Shown here: positions 17,518-26,634 of the stretch, in pieces | Layout: each line of letters begins with the position of its first letter | Numbering within the stretch: position 1 is the first letter of the stretch | Assembly (NCBI RefSeq): GCF_017888565.1 | Contig: NZ_JAGHFX010000083.1 | Span: forward strand, 124,263-170,859 | Direction of reading: 5' to 3' | DNA from: Clostridium sp. | Lineage (GTDB): Bacteria; Bacillota; Clostridia; Clostridiales; Clostridiaceae | DNA: 46,597 bases | Program-made: the position numbers and the translations under genes | The notes under the pieces: generated by a model | What the model saw: only the letters and a program-made list of their open reading frames with translations | Databases searched by the model: none | What the model was told of the DNA's origin: nothing

Positions 17518-18741
17518 TTATTCATTTATTATCTTCAAAATAATATCTCCATATTTTTCGATTTTCACTTCTCCAAAGCCAGAAACATCCTTAAGCTCTA
17601 ATTTTGTCTTTGGCATCCTTTCTAGCAAATTAAACATTTGTTTATCACTAAAAATAATATATGGTTTTGTATTTTCAGCTTTACTCATTTGAAGTCTAAA
17701 TTCTTTTAATTTTTTTATTAAACTTTCATTATTAAATATAATATCGCTATTATTGTTAATTTTATTGCTTGTACTATTATTAATGAAACTATTGTTTCCT
17801 ATATTAACATTTATATTGATATTACTTGTATTGTTACTTTTATAAATATTATTCGTAATATAGTTTTTATGTTTATTTACAGTATCACTCTTCTCATTTT
17901 TAATACTAATCTCATTATTCTTTTCTGTATTATTAATATTATCTTTAAGTATTGTTTTATCATTTTCTTTATCATTATAATCATTAACTAATTCTATTAA
18001 CTGACGATACTTTTTTAGAAAACTTAATTTACTAGGCTTATGTAAAGCAAGTAATCTATCTGCAATCTCTTTCATTTCCTTATCACTTAAAGTCATTAAA
18101 TCAGATTTAGAGTTAACTTCTTTTATGTAATTAATAAGCTGATCTGCTTTAATAACCTTATCTTTAATTTCTTTCTTAGCATATCTTGAATTTAAAACAG
18201 TTTTAGGATTAGCCAGTACTATTATTGATTTATAATTATCATTAAAATATTTATCAAAAAGAAGCTTAGAAATAAAATTACTTTTAGATTCTTTCTTTAT
18301 TCTCTTTAACACTTCCAAATGCCTTTCATTTTGAGTTATTGGAGAATATATTCCTTCCTTTATAAACTTACCATTAAGATTATAAGTCCTAATAAAGTTC
18401 CCTTGTGAATTTATTTCTATATTACCTATAAGATTCTTACATTCAATTATAAATATAACTTTTCTTGTTACTACTATGTAATCAATTTGTGCAGATAAAT
18501 CTTCACTTTCTAGACATATATCATGCAATATGTACATTGGTATTCCACTATTTTTTAGTTCAAAAGCTATATTATTTTCTCCAAGCTCTCCAAGAGTTGC
18601 AATTTTAAATTCTTTTTCTATTTTACTTTTAATCCCCTCTGGTGCTCTACTATGTAATTCCTGTAGCTTAGAAATATAATATTTTGCTTCACTTTCTTCT
18701 TTTAAAAATATAGGTTTATCTAGTTTGTTAAATAAAGCCAT
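17518..18741 (-). CDS. NERD-domain protein with C-terminal HRDC-like domain
   Basis: 407 residues. The NERD (nuclease-related) domain covers about 40-190: TLGELGENNIAFEL with Glu52 and Glu55, AQIDYIVVTRKVIFIIECKNL with Asp87, Glu100 and Lys102. These are the PD-(D/E)XK-like active-site residues, so nuclease activity is possible. Residues about 265-335 are a highly Asn-rich, low-complexity linker. The last 70 residues look like an HRDC domain (LKEFRLQMSKAE, KPYIIFSDKQMFNLLERMP, LKDVSGFGEVKIEKYGDIIL), which binds DNA in RecQ helicases. I infer a DNA-processing or defence role; no helicase or methylase partner is nearby. ATG with GAGAGGT. Confidence 0.88.
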   Translation of the reverse strand: MALFNKLDKPIFLKEESEAKYYISKLQELHSRAPEGIKSKIEKEFKIATLGELGENNIAFELKNSGIPMYILHDICLESEDLSAQIDYIVVTRKVIFIIECKNLIGNIEINSQGNFIRTYNLNGKFIKEGIYSPITQNERHLEVLKRIKKESKSNFISKLLFDKYFNDNYKSIIVLANPKTVLNSRYAKKEIKDKVIKADQLINYIKEVNSKSDLMTLSDKEMKEIADRLLALHKPSKLSFLKKYRQLIELVNDYNDKENDKTILKDNINNTEKNNEISIKNEKSDTVNKHKNYITNNIYKSNNTSNININVNIGNNSFINNSTSNKINNNSDIIFNNESLIKKLKEFRLQMSKAENTKPYIIFSDKQMFNLLERMPKTKLELKDVSGFGEVKIEKYGDIILKIINE

Positions 18742-18901
18742 TTTGTACCTCTCATAAAAATCAATTTAAATATATATAAATTATACTTTATAAATGTGTA
18801 TATTCATATCATCTTCATCAATATTTTACCAAATTTTATTTTTACTAGTATTTAAAAATTTTATATAACTTTATTTCACCCTATTTTTACACTTACAATA
18901 A

Positions 18902-18944
18902 AAAAGTTCAAGGACGTCGCGAAACGCGACTCCCTTGAACTTTT
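18902..18944 (-). terminator. CGCG-core terminator at the end of the capsule operon
   Basis: Long stem: 12 pairs (AAAAGTTCAAGG), a 2x2 mismatch, then 6 pairs (GTCGCG) and an AAA loop. It lies 55 bases past the galU pseudogene stop, so it ends the capsule transcript. The inner CGCGAAACGCG core is the same as at 17484-17500. Confidence 0.85.
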
Positions 18945-18998
18945 AAGCAACTTTCTTTTATAAGCCCTAATAATATTTTCCCTAGAATTTAGAAATTT

Positions 18999-19851
18999 CT
19001 ATAAAGATAATGCTCTTAAATATTCCGTAAACCCATCTCTTAAATCCTCACTTCTTAATGCATATTCAATATTCGCTTCTAAAAATCCCTGCTTATCTCC
19101 AACATCATATCTTCTTCCCTCAAAACTGTAAGCATATATAGCTTCTTCTTCTAAAAGTTTTAATAAAGCATCAGTTAATTGAATTTCCCCACCTTTATCT
19201 GGCTTTGTTTTTTCTAATATTTCAAATATTTTAGGCGTTATAATATATCTACCCAATATAGCAATATTTGATGGTGATTTATCTATACTTGGTTTCTCTA
19301 CTAATTCTTTAACCTTGTAAATTCTATCTTCAATATTAATTCCGCCAACTATTCCATACTTTGATACATTTTCACTGCTAACTTCTTGTACACCTAATAC
19401 AGATGTTTTATACTCGTTATAACAATTAATAAGTTGACTTAAACACGGCTTTTCATCATTATAAACTATATCATCACCTAATAAGACTGCAAAAGGCTCA
19501 TTACCTACAAAAGTTTTAGCACATTGAATAAAATGTCCTAACCACTTTGGCTCCTTTTGTCTTATAAAGTGTATATTTACCATATCTGAGATTCCTCTAA
19601 CCATTTCAAGCATTTCTTGCTTTCCATTGCTTTCAAGCTCTACAGATTTATAAAAATGTTCCTCTATACATTTTTTATTTCTTCCAGTTATAATTAGAAT
19701 TTCTTCTATGCCAGATTGAACACATTCTTCTATATGTACTGAATAGTTCGCTTATCAACTATTGATAGCATTCCTTTGGCTGTGTTTTAGTTGCAGGTAA
19801 AAATCTTGTTCCTAGACCTACTGCTGGGATTACTGCTTTTTTAATTTTAAT
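18999..19851 (-). pseudogene. galU: UTP-glucose-1-phosphate uridylyltransferase, decayed
   Basis: The sequence clearly derives from gal[22 protein letters not shown] at the N-terminus, then VDKRTIQY, GIEEILIITGRNK, VLLGDDIVYNDEKPCL, GIVGGI, LVEKPS, GGEIQLTDAL, and EGRRYDVGDKQGF at the end. It has at least three lesions: the expected start codon reads ATT (19849-19851), one base is missing near 19772, and one is missing near 19733. The normally conserved KGLGHAI-type segment reads KWLGHFI, and two conserved prolines are lost. The remaining open frame begins only at an internal ATG (19611-19613). It is the last gene of the capsule operon, where UDP-glucose is needed for Ugd, so another galU copy should exist elsewhere. 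Confidence 0.92.
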
Positions 19852-20055
19852 TTTTAACCCTAAACTTCTACCCCTCTTATCCTATCTCTGTTATAAATTA
19901 AAACTGATTGTTTTTAGATATCGCTATAATCCTTCACCTATTTTCTCTAACTTCTTTAATCTCTATATATTAATTCAAATTTTATCTTTCACCCTTTAAA
20001 TTTTATTTGAATACTTTGAATTTAAAATATGCTTACCTTCTTTTATATTAAATTT

Positions 20056-21597
20056 CTAGATTAAATTATTATTTCCCCATCTATTTATATATTTATATAT
20101 TTGATTTTTCACTTTTACAGTTAAAATTCTAAATTCTTTATTTGTATAACACATCCATATAAAACAAGTAATTATAATATATATTGAAATTATACAAGTT
20201 TCACTAACAAAAGATATCCAATTATAATTATTTATACTAATAACTTTGTTAGATATTATCTGCGAAGATATTATACTAAAAATAATAAAAACTACACTAT
20301 ATACAAATTGCATTATTTCTATTTTTTTTTCAAAAACTTTTTTGTATACTAAGTAATAATTACATGGTAAAGTAATTACTCCTCTAGCAGTTACAGTCCC
20401 AAATAACACTCCTAATATCCCAAACTTTTTTACCAACATAAGGGAAAGAAGCAAATTTATAACTGTTTGCAATACTGTATACCACTTACTTTCCTTAAAT
20501 AATCCTTTAGCATCCTTAGCAATATTTGATACCGGTAATATTATATTTTGGTGTATTATCACTCCAAACAATATTACACATCCTATATTAAGCAAAAAAT
20601 CTTTTCCTAGCCATAAATAAATAAATTTATTTATCATTATTATAAATACACAACATATAATATTCGCAAAAAATAATGATAAAGATAGAATTTGTTTGAA
20701 AATATTAAATGAATTTTCATCCTTTTTATTAATCTTTATACTTAATGATGATCTAGTTCCCTCAATAATTTTGTTCATTATTGTTATAACATTTGATACA
20801 ATCATATTATATGAACTATATATTCCAACATTATTTAAAGAAGTAAATGCAGATAAAATAATATTATCTGTACTATTAAATACTAGGCGTGAAACTTGAT
20901 GAACTAAAATATCATTTGTCATAGAGTTAGGCTCTAAATTAATTTTTGCATTATAATTAATACTTTCTTTATACACATGTTTCATAATGAATCTAAAAAT
21001 AAAAGTGAATATACTATTAACAATTATCCCAATTAATAATATGCTCAAAATATTGTACCCTTTTATTATTAATAATATTTCTAATAAATAAGTTAAACTT
21101 TCTCTTAAAAATAAAATTATTTCCGTTTTATACTTTAACTCTTTTAAGTTCAACATATATTGTGGTACTATAGAGTAGAAGTAAGGAATTACAAATCTAC
21201 TACACATTAATAATGATATAAAAATTATTTTTTTATTGTCGATTGAACCGTTATTAATTATAACAGGTAATATTATTGATATAATTATTGATACTAGCAT
21301 CATCTTTATAGCTATTTTTTTTATAGATAATGAAAAACCCTTAAACAATGAAGAAACTTCCAAATTATCTCCTATAGAAATTGGTTTATACATTCTATAT
21401 AAATAAGCAGAACATATCCCACTTTCTAATAATAATAAATATGTTTGAATCTGAGTAATAGTCTGAATTAATCCATTAATATCCTTACCATAATTAGTTA
21501 TTATTAATTTTGTTCTTATGAGCATAAAGCTCATTTGTACAATAGAAGAAATTATAACAATTATGGTATTATATATTGCTATTTTAGCTCTATTCAT
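20056..21597 (-). CDS. wzx: Oligosaccharide repeat-unit flippase (Wzx)
   Basis: 513 residues with 12-14 predicted membrane segments and almost no soluble domain. The N-terminus (a membrane segment, then TKLIITNYGKDINGLIQTITQIQTYLLLLESGICSAYLYRMYKPI) is typical of the Wzx/RfbX branch of polysaccharide exporters. It would flip the finished undecaprenyl-linked repeat unit to the outer face for the polymerase encoded at 23009-24232. It lies downstream of the two acyltransferase genes, which suggests that acylation precedes flipping. ATG with GAGGAT site. The 200 bases after its stop hold no gene, only the degraded galU start region. Confidence 0.9.
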   Translation of the reverse strand: MNRAKIAIYNTIIVIISSIVQMSFMLIRTKLIITNYGKDINGLIQTITQIQTYLLLLESGICSAYLYRMYKPISIGDNLEVSSLFKGFSLSIKKIAIKMMLVSIIISIILPVIINNGSIDNKKIIFISLLMCSRFVIPYFYSIVPQYMLNLKELKYKTEIILFLRESLTYLLEILLIIKGYNILSILLIGIIVNSIFTFIFRFIMKHVYKESINYNAKINLEPNSMTNDILVHQVSRLVFNSTDNIILSAFTSLNNVGIYSSYNMIVSNVITIMNKIIEGTRSSLSIKINKKDENSFNIFKQILSLSLFFANIICCVFIIMINKFIYLWLGKDFLLNIGCVILFGVIIHQNIILPVSNIAKDAKGLFKESKWYTVLQTVINLLLSLMLVKKFGILGVLFGTVTARGVITLPCNYYLVYKKVFEKKIEIMQFVYSVVFIIFSIISSQIISNKVISINNYNWISFVSETCIISIYIIITCFIWMCYTNKEFRILTVKVKNQIYKYINRWGNNNLI

Positions 21598-21655
21598 TTT
21601 TATCCTCTTCTAATTTTTCTTTTTTAATATTTTTAAATTACAAGCCTACATTTAG

Positions 21656-22366
21656 CTACTCATTATCAATACTACATGATTGTAAAAACTCATCTATATC
21701 TTTAAATTTGGGTTTATTTTTTTTCAATTTATCTATACAAATCTCATAATATCCTGTTCTCTTAATTCTATTAATTATTTCTGTTGATACATTTTTGCTA
21801 CAATCAGTAAATAAATAAAAGTATTCTTCCATAATCTTTTCATCAGGAAGTTTTCCTGTTTTCTTATAATAATTTTGGGCTAGTTCTTTTGCTTCTTTAT
21901 ATTGTAATTCTAATCTTTTCTTATAAAACTCTTCTATACTCATAATATATTTTGCAGGATTACCCGCATAAACGCTATTATCTTTACAATCCTTACTTAC
22001 AATACTACCTGCACCAATTATTACATTATTTCCTATATTAACACCTCTTAAAATAATTGAATTTATTCCAATAAATACATTATTCCCTATATTAACCTTA
22101 CTAATAGAACCACAGAGTATCCCTTCTAATCCTGTTAATACCGACCAACTATAATCATGTGTCAATATCGCTACTCCCTTTGTTATTCTAACATTATTTC
22201 CTATTTGTATCATAAAAGGATTTTGTATATCTATTGTATTAGTCATAGGTGCAAAAAATCTAACACCCTCCCCTATTTCAACTCCAATACTTCTTAAATA
22301 CTTTATATATGATTCTGACGATTCCTTATTACCATACTTTATTATGTTAATTAATTTTTTCAACAT
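21656..22366 (-). CDS. Hexapeptide-repeat acyltransferase (O-acetyltransferase-like)
   Basis: 236 residues. A left-handed beta-helix of hexapeptide repeats covers roughly 25-155 (for example IDIQNPFMIQIGNNVRI, KVNIGNNVFIGINSIIL, GVNIGNNVIIGAGSIVSKDC), with the trimer active-site His in ILTHDYSW and the closing NPAKYI loop. This is the WcaF/maltose-acetyltransferase type that uses acetyl-CoA. The C-terminal 75 residues form a helical extension (YKEAKELAQNYYKKTGKLP) not found in the minimal enzymes, perhaps for acceptor binding. It probably acetylates a sugar of the capsule repeat unit at the cytosolic face. ATG with AAAGGTG. Confidence 0.88.
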   Translation of the reverse strand: MLKKLINIIKYGNKESSESYIKYLRSIGVEIGEGVRFFAPMTNTIDIQNPFMIQIGNNVRITKGVAILTHDYSWSVLTGLEGILCGSISKVNIGNNVFIGINSIILRGVNIGNNVIIGAGSIVSKDCKDNSVYAGNPAKYIMSIEEFYKKRLELQYKEAKELAQNYYKKTGKLPDEKIMEEYFYLFTDCSKNVSTEIINRIKRTGYYEICIDKLKKNKPKFKDIDEFLQSCSIDNE

Positions 22367-22392
22367 TTAAACACCTTTCTATACTTATGCCC

Positions 22393-22962
22393 CTAATCTT
22401 TATGTATGATTATTATTTTTTTAATTTCTAATTTTCTAGCTGGAATTCCTCCAATTGTAATTCCTTCTTCTTTAAAAGAATTAACAACTACAGCTCCAGC
22501 AGCTATAGATATATTATCTGCTATTTCAATATCTCCAATTACTATAGCTCCTATACCAATCAATACATTTTTCCCTATTTTAGGAACTCCACCATCTGAT
22601 CTATTATTACCAATACAAACATTTCCTACAATCCTACAATTTTCTCCTATTCTAGCCTTTGAATTAACTATAATAGATCCTCCATGGAATATTTTCAAAC
22701 CTTTTCCAAAACAGTTTTCCTTTATTTCTATCCCTAATTTCTGTCCTAACTTATTTAATTTTCTTTTATAAAAAATATATAAGATTTTATTGCTATTATT
22801 TTTATAAAATTCTACTTTTCTTAAAACCTTAACATATTTCCAATTCATATATAATGGCGATTTTATAAACATCGAAATTATATACTTTAATCTATCTCTA
22901 TTAATGTATAGCCTCTTCTCATATTCTAAATAATCATATAAATCCTTTTTAGTAACTATCAT
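22393..22962 (-). CDS. Serine-acetyltransferase-like hexapeptide acyltransferase
   Basis: 189 residues. An N-terminal helical part (1-75) is followed by a left-handed beta-helix with GKGLKIFHGGSIIVNSKARIGENCRIVGNVCIGN, where the HGG segment carries the likely catalytic His, then a substrate loop (RSDGGVPKIGKNV) and AAGAVVVNSFKEEGITIGGIPAR. This is the CysE-related form common in capsule and lipopolysaccharide loci, where it acetylates sugars rather than serine. ATG with GGAGA. It is 26 bases upstream of the next acyltransferase, and the two form a modification pair in the capsule operon. Confidence 0.87.
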   Translation of the reverse strand: MIVTKKDLYDYLEYEKRLYINRDRLKYIISMFIKSPLYMNWKYVKVLRKVEFYKNNSNKILYIFYKRKLNKLGQKLGIEIKENCFGKGLKIFHGGSIIVNSKARIGENCRIVGNVCIGNNRSDGGVPKIGKNVLIGIGAIVIGDIEIADNISIAAGAVVVNSFKEEGITIGGIPARKLEIKKIIIIHKD

Positions 22963-23008
22963 CTTCTTTGTATCTCCATATTATTTTTTATAATTACTTA
23001 CCATTAAC

Positions 23009-24232
23009 CTAATCTTTTATTAAAATATATCTCTTTTTACAATAGTAATACATGGCCGCCAAGCAATAAATTAAAATATATTGCTCACTATTATAGCTAA
23101 CAGTTCCATAATCTAAAAATATTTGAATAAGAATAAAGCTGAAAAATCCTATAGAAATTTCATCTCCCTCTTTTATTAATTTATATAAGTTTGATAATAT
23201 ATTAATTAACCATCCATAAAAAACAATATATCCTATAATCCCTAAACCACTTAATATCTCTAAGTGATTATTATGACTATATAAATATTTCCCTGATATT
23301 TGTATAAAATAATCTCTAAATGTACCTGCTCCATGTCCTAATACAGGATTTCTTAAAAATAATTCCCATGCATAATCTCTCATTAAAATACGCTCCATCA
23401 TAGAATTATCTTTTATTGAAGAATTAACAGCTAATAATGATTCTATTCTATACCCAATAAAATTATAAAATATTTCTACATTCATAATTGTATAATATAT
23501 AATAATTAATACTATTAAAGAAATAATTACATATTTTATTATTTTTATAGCATTTTGTCGTGCATTAATGAATGTAATCATAATAGCAAATAGTATTGGT
23601 ATTATCATTGCTTTCCTCGTACCAGATAATAGTATAAAAATAAAAATTAAACTCCCTAATAGAAATGTCTTTATTTTTTCTTTCTTTATTTTACAATTAA
23701 ATATGTAACTATAAATAATAAAACATATACTAATTATTAAATTATAAGAATAAGTAATATATGTTCCATATTCCTTCGAAAATACAATTTCTCCATATCT
23801 ATTATTTATTCTTCTTACTCCAAACTCAGCAAAGAAAATGTATATAGAAATAATAACTGTTCCTATCACAAAATATTTTCCAACTTTATAAACTGATATA
23901 TCTATATTTTTATTCAGAATAAATGATAATCTAACAGTAGCAATTGAAAATAATACTATTCTAATATTCTTAGTTAAAACATCTATTGAACTCCCTATGT
24001 TATAGCTGTATAAAATTGATCCTATTATACATATAGTAAATACTATCTCCATTTTTTCAAATGATGTTAAATAAATCTTATTTCTTATAAATATTAAAAA
24101 AGAAAAAAATACTATAATTAATCCTAAAGTATAATATCCATTACGAGTAAATAAAGGCATCATTGGTAAAGACAGTATAAATAATATATTTAAAATATTT
24201 AAAATTAAATTTTTCTTTTTAATTAACTTCAT
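23009..24232 (-). CDS. wzy: O-antigen ligase-family polymerase (Wzy-like)
   Basis: About 407 residues with 11-12 membrane segments. The Wzy_C/O-antigen-ligase signature is visible in the large outer loop: MMERILMRDYAWELFLRNPVLGHGAGTFRDYF followed by YSHNNHLEILSGLGIIG. Earlier, LLSGTRKAMIIPILFA marks the conserved arginine after a membrane segment. In a Wzx/Wzy locus it is the repeat-unit polymerase rather than a ligase. The best start is the ATG at 24232 with AAGGTGG upstream; an ATG at 24250 has no site and would overlap the previous gene. No other polymerase lies in this operon. Confidence 0.87.
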   Translation of the reverse strand: MKLIKKKNLILNILNILFILSLPMMPLFTRNGYYTLGLIIVFFSFLIFIRNKIYLTSFEKMEIVFTICIIGSILYSYNIGSSIDVLTKNIRIVLFSIATVRLSFILNKNIDISVYKVGKYFVIGTVIISIYIFFAEFGVRRINNRYGEIVFSKEYGTYITYSYNLIISICFIIYSYIFNCKIKKEKIKTFLLGSLIFIFILLSGTRKAMIIPILFAIMITFINARQNAIKIIKYVIISLIVLIIIYYTIMNVEIFYNFIGYRIESLLAVNSSIKDNSMMERILMRDYAWELFLRNPVLGHGAGTFRDYFIQISGKYLYSHNNHLEILSGLGIIGYIVFYGWLINILSNLYKLIKEGDEISIGFFSFILIQIFLDYGTVSYNSEQYILIYCLAAMYYYCKKRYILIKD

Positions 24233-24242
24233 ATTCCACCTT

Positions 24243-25460
24243 TTATTCATCGTTAATATTACTATTATTTTTATTATAAATATTTATTAAATTTAGCGAC
24301 AATGAGTTTTTATATTTCTCTGATCCTCCATACATAAAAGATAAACTAGGATCTTCATTATATGATTGAATATATATATTATATTCACTACTACCATTTG
24401 CATAATTTTTCAATTCAACTCGTTGCTTATACTTATGTAAATCACTAGGTAAAAATTTATAATGTAATAAAGCTGAGTTGTTTTTTAGTCCAAAGTTATA
24501 TTTAAAAGGAAATTGATAATGAGAATGTCCTTGTATATCGCCTCTCTCGAAGAAAAATAAAGGATGCTTGACCATTATTCCTGAAAAATCATTTTCAGTT
24601 TTTGAAAAAACTCTTGTTCTAGGCCCTCCAACTATTAACTCAAACTTTAAATTTGCCCTCTCTTTATATGAATTAGTATCAAAATAACAATATTTTTTTT
24701 TAATATCTATACTATTTAAATCAGAATTTTCCCATATACCATTTTCACTATACATATCAATCATTATTGATCTAATACGTTTTGATCTTTCATTTTCTAT
24801 AAAATTATCAATCGGAACATTCTCCATATTAGAATATACAAATAATTCATCAGAATCTACACATAAATACCAATGATTAAAACCATAATGAGCAATTATT
24901 CTATTTATCCAGGACTCTCTATTTAATGTTGAATATGGTGTTTTACATGAATACAAATTAACATCTTTTTGCTCATTTAAAAACTCAAAAGTTCCATCAT
25001 CAGATAAATTATCAATGATAATAAAGTTACTTATCCCTATTTTTCTATAATGTTCCATAAAAACTTTCATTCTATAAAGATCATTTTTTACAACACAAAT
25101 TAAAAGTATATCCTTTTCACCTACAGAACTTTTTTTAAATGATTCCTTCTTTAATCTTATATCAGCTTCTATAAACAGTTTAGGTAATTCATAACGTTTA
25201 GGCTGTGCCAATATATATTTTTTAAATCCTTTTTTAAACTCATTAATGATACTTTCTTCTATTGATATAGACCCATTTAATAAATTCTCCTTTTTAAATT
25301 CTCTATTTATCTGATCATAAGCTATTCTTACTTTTTTAAAGTTAATAACTCCACTAATATATTCTATTCCTGGAATTCTCCTTAATACAATTACTATATA
25401 AGATTGTATTTTACTAAGTATTAAATTATTTAAAATAATTTTTTTTATTTTTTTTAACAT
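24243..25460 (-). CDS. Glycosyltransferase of the Glyco_tranf_2_4/GT92-like type
   Basis: 405 residues. The catalytic domain begins about residue 118: DILLICVVKNDLYRMKVFMEHYRKIG, then NFIIIDNLSDDGTFEFL and the metal/donor motif YLCVDSDELFVY (a DxD variant). Later YKERANLKFELIVGGPRTRVF and HPLFFF, LLHYKFLP are characteristic of this group. It probably transfers one sugar of the capsule repeat. The N-terminal 110 residues are basic and helical. The start is uncertain: the assigned ATG lies in an A-rich tract, and the only strong GGAGG is about 33 bases upstream, just before an out-of-frame ATG. Confidence 0.85.
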   Translation of the reverse strand: MLKKIKKIILNNLILSKIQSYIVIVLRRIPGIEYISGVINFKKVRIAYDQINREFKKENLLNGSISIEESIINEFKKGFKKYILAQPKRYELPKLFIEADIRLKKESFKKSSVGEKDILLICVVKNDLYRMKVFMEHYRKIGISNFIIIDNLSDDGTFEFLNEQKDVNLYSCKTPYSTLNRESWINRIIAHYGFNHWYLCVDSDELFVYSNMENVPIDNFIENERSKRIRSIMIDMYSENGIWENSDLNSIDIKKKYCYFDTNSYKERANLKFELIVGGPRTRVFSKTENDFSGIMVKHPLFFFERGDIQGHSHYQFPFKYNFGLKNNSALLHYKFLPSDLHKYKQRVELKNYANGSSEYNIYIQSYNEDPSLSFMYGGSEKYKNSLSLNLINIYNKNNSNINDE

Positions 25461-25519
25461 TATTAAAATAAATTTGATATATAAATATCATTTCCTCCAT
25501 AATATTTTTATTAATATTT

Positions 25520-26623
25520 TTAGTATTCATAAACTGAAGTATATAAATCAATTAACTTTTGTGATTCATTTTTCACATTGTATCCGAGTTTAGTTAGTTT
25601 ATCTACATTATTCTTTCTTAGAATTTTATTTTTCCTGATTTTTAATATTTTTTCTTTCCATATTCCCTCTCCTTTATTAATCGGTAAGAATTCAATTTCA
25701 TCAGTTAATTTAACTTCTTTAGTTACTTCTTCTGAAAATAATATTGGTAATCCTGCCGCTTGTGCTTCAACTCCTACAACTGGCAACCCTTCATGTAATG
25801 AAGGCAATATAAATAAATCAAATGCTTGATATAATTTGTGCGTATCATCTCTACTTCCTAAAAAAGTTACATTATTACATAATTCTAACTTTTTTACCAT
25901 TGCCTCTATTGTTTCCTTTAACTCTCCAGTTCCTACTAAAATCAAATGTATATCATTTTTTTCCTTTTTTATTTGATTTAAAATATTAATTATAAATACA
26001 TGATTCTTTTGAACATTAAATCTTCCAATATGCCCTATGACAAATTTCTCTTCTACATTTAACTCTTTTCTAACTTGATTCCTTATAGTATAGTTATATG
26101 AAAACCTCTCTACATCTATTGCATTATTAATTAAAGTAAATTCACTATTTCCATACTGAAATACTCCTGCTTTATAAGAGCATGCTAATAAATTAGTCGC
26201 ATTATATTTAGCTATTTTTGATAATACCATTTTCAAATATCCCTTTATATTCTTTGAACAAAAAGCATTATGACTATGTAAAATTCTGTATTTAATATTA
26301 TATTTCTTTGCTATTCCCAAATATATATAAGCTAAGCTTGGCATATAAGCATGTATTACTTTATACTCTTTATGCTCAGAAAAGAATTTATTCAAATTTG
26401 AAATATACTTTATTAAGTTATTATCTTCTCTTACTGACATCCTAAAAATTTTTCCTCCAAGACTTTCTATCTCATCATCAAAATCAAATCTCTTTTTATA
26501 ATGAACTAAAAAATCAAATTGAACTTTCTCCCTATCAATATTTCTATATATATTCATTAACCAATTTTCAATTCCTGCTGAGTGCATATTAGGTACTACT
26601 TGTAATATCCTTATAGGTTTCAT
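25520..26623 (-). CDS. GT4-family glycosyltransferase (EpsF-like)
   Basis: 367 residues. The acceptor domain starts with ILQVVPNMHSAGIENWLMNIYRNID, the motif shared by EpsF and related exopolysaccharide enzymes. The donor domain has VIGHIGRFNVQKNHVFIINIL, LILVGTGELKETI, VTFLGSRDD and LFILPSLHEGLPVVGVEAQAAGLP with the GT4 E-x7-E residues. It is a retaining enzyme. ATG directly follows AAGGAGATAAGGG. It sits 11 bases from the next upstream glycosyltransferase. Confidence 0.9.
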   Translation of the reverse strand: MKPIRILQVVPNMHSAGIENWLMNIYRNIDREKVQFDFLVHYKKRFDFDDEIESLGGKIFRMSVREDNNLIKYISNLNKFFSEHKEYKVIHAYMPSLAYIYLGIAKKYNIKYRILHSHNAFCSKNIKGYLKMVLSKIAKYNATNLLACSYKAGVFQYGNSEFTLINNAIDVERFSYNYTIRNQVRKELNVEEKFVIGHIGRFNVQKNHVFIINILNQIKKEKNDIHLILVGTGELKETIEAMVKKLELCNNVTFLGSRDDTHKLYQAFDLFILPSLHEGLPVVGVEAQAAGLPILFSEEVTKEVKLTDEIEFLPINKGEGIWKEKILKIRKNKILRKNNVDKLTKLGYNVKNESQKLIDLYTSVYEY

Positions 26624-26634
26624 CCCTTATCTCC

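Noticed and set aside
19614..19851. A shorter intact galU starting at the internal ATG near 19611
   Set aside because: It would lack the nucleotide-binding GLGTRFLP part, which is still present upstream but out of frame; a pseudogene explains all the data.
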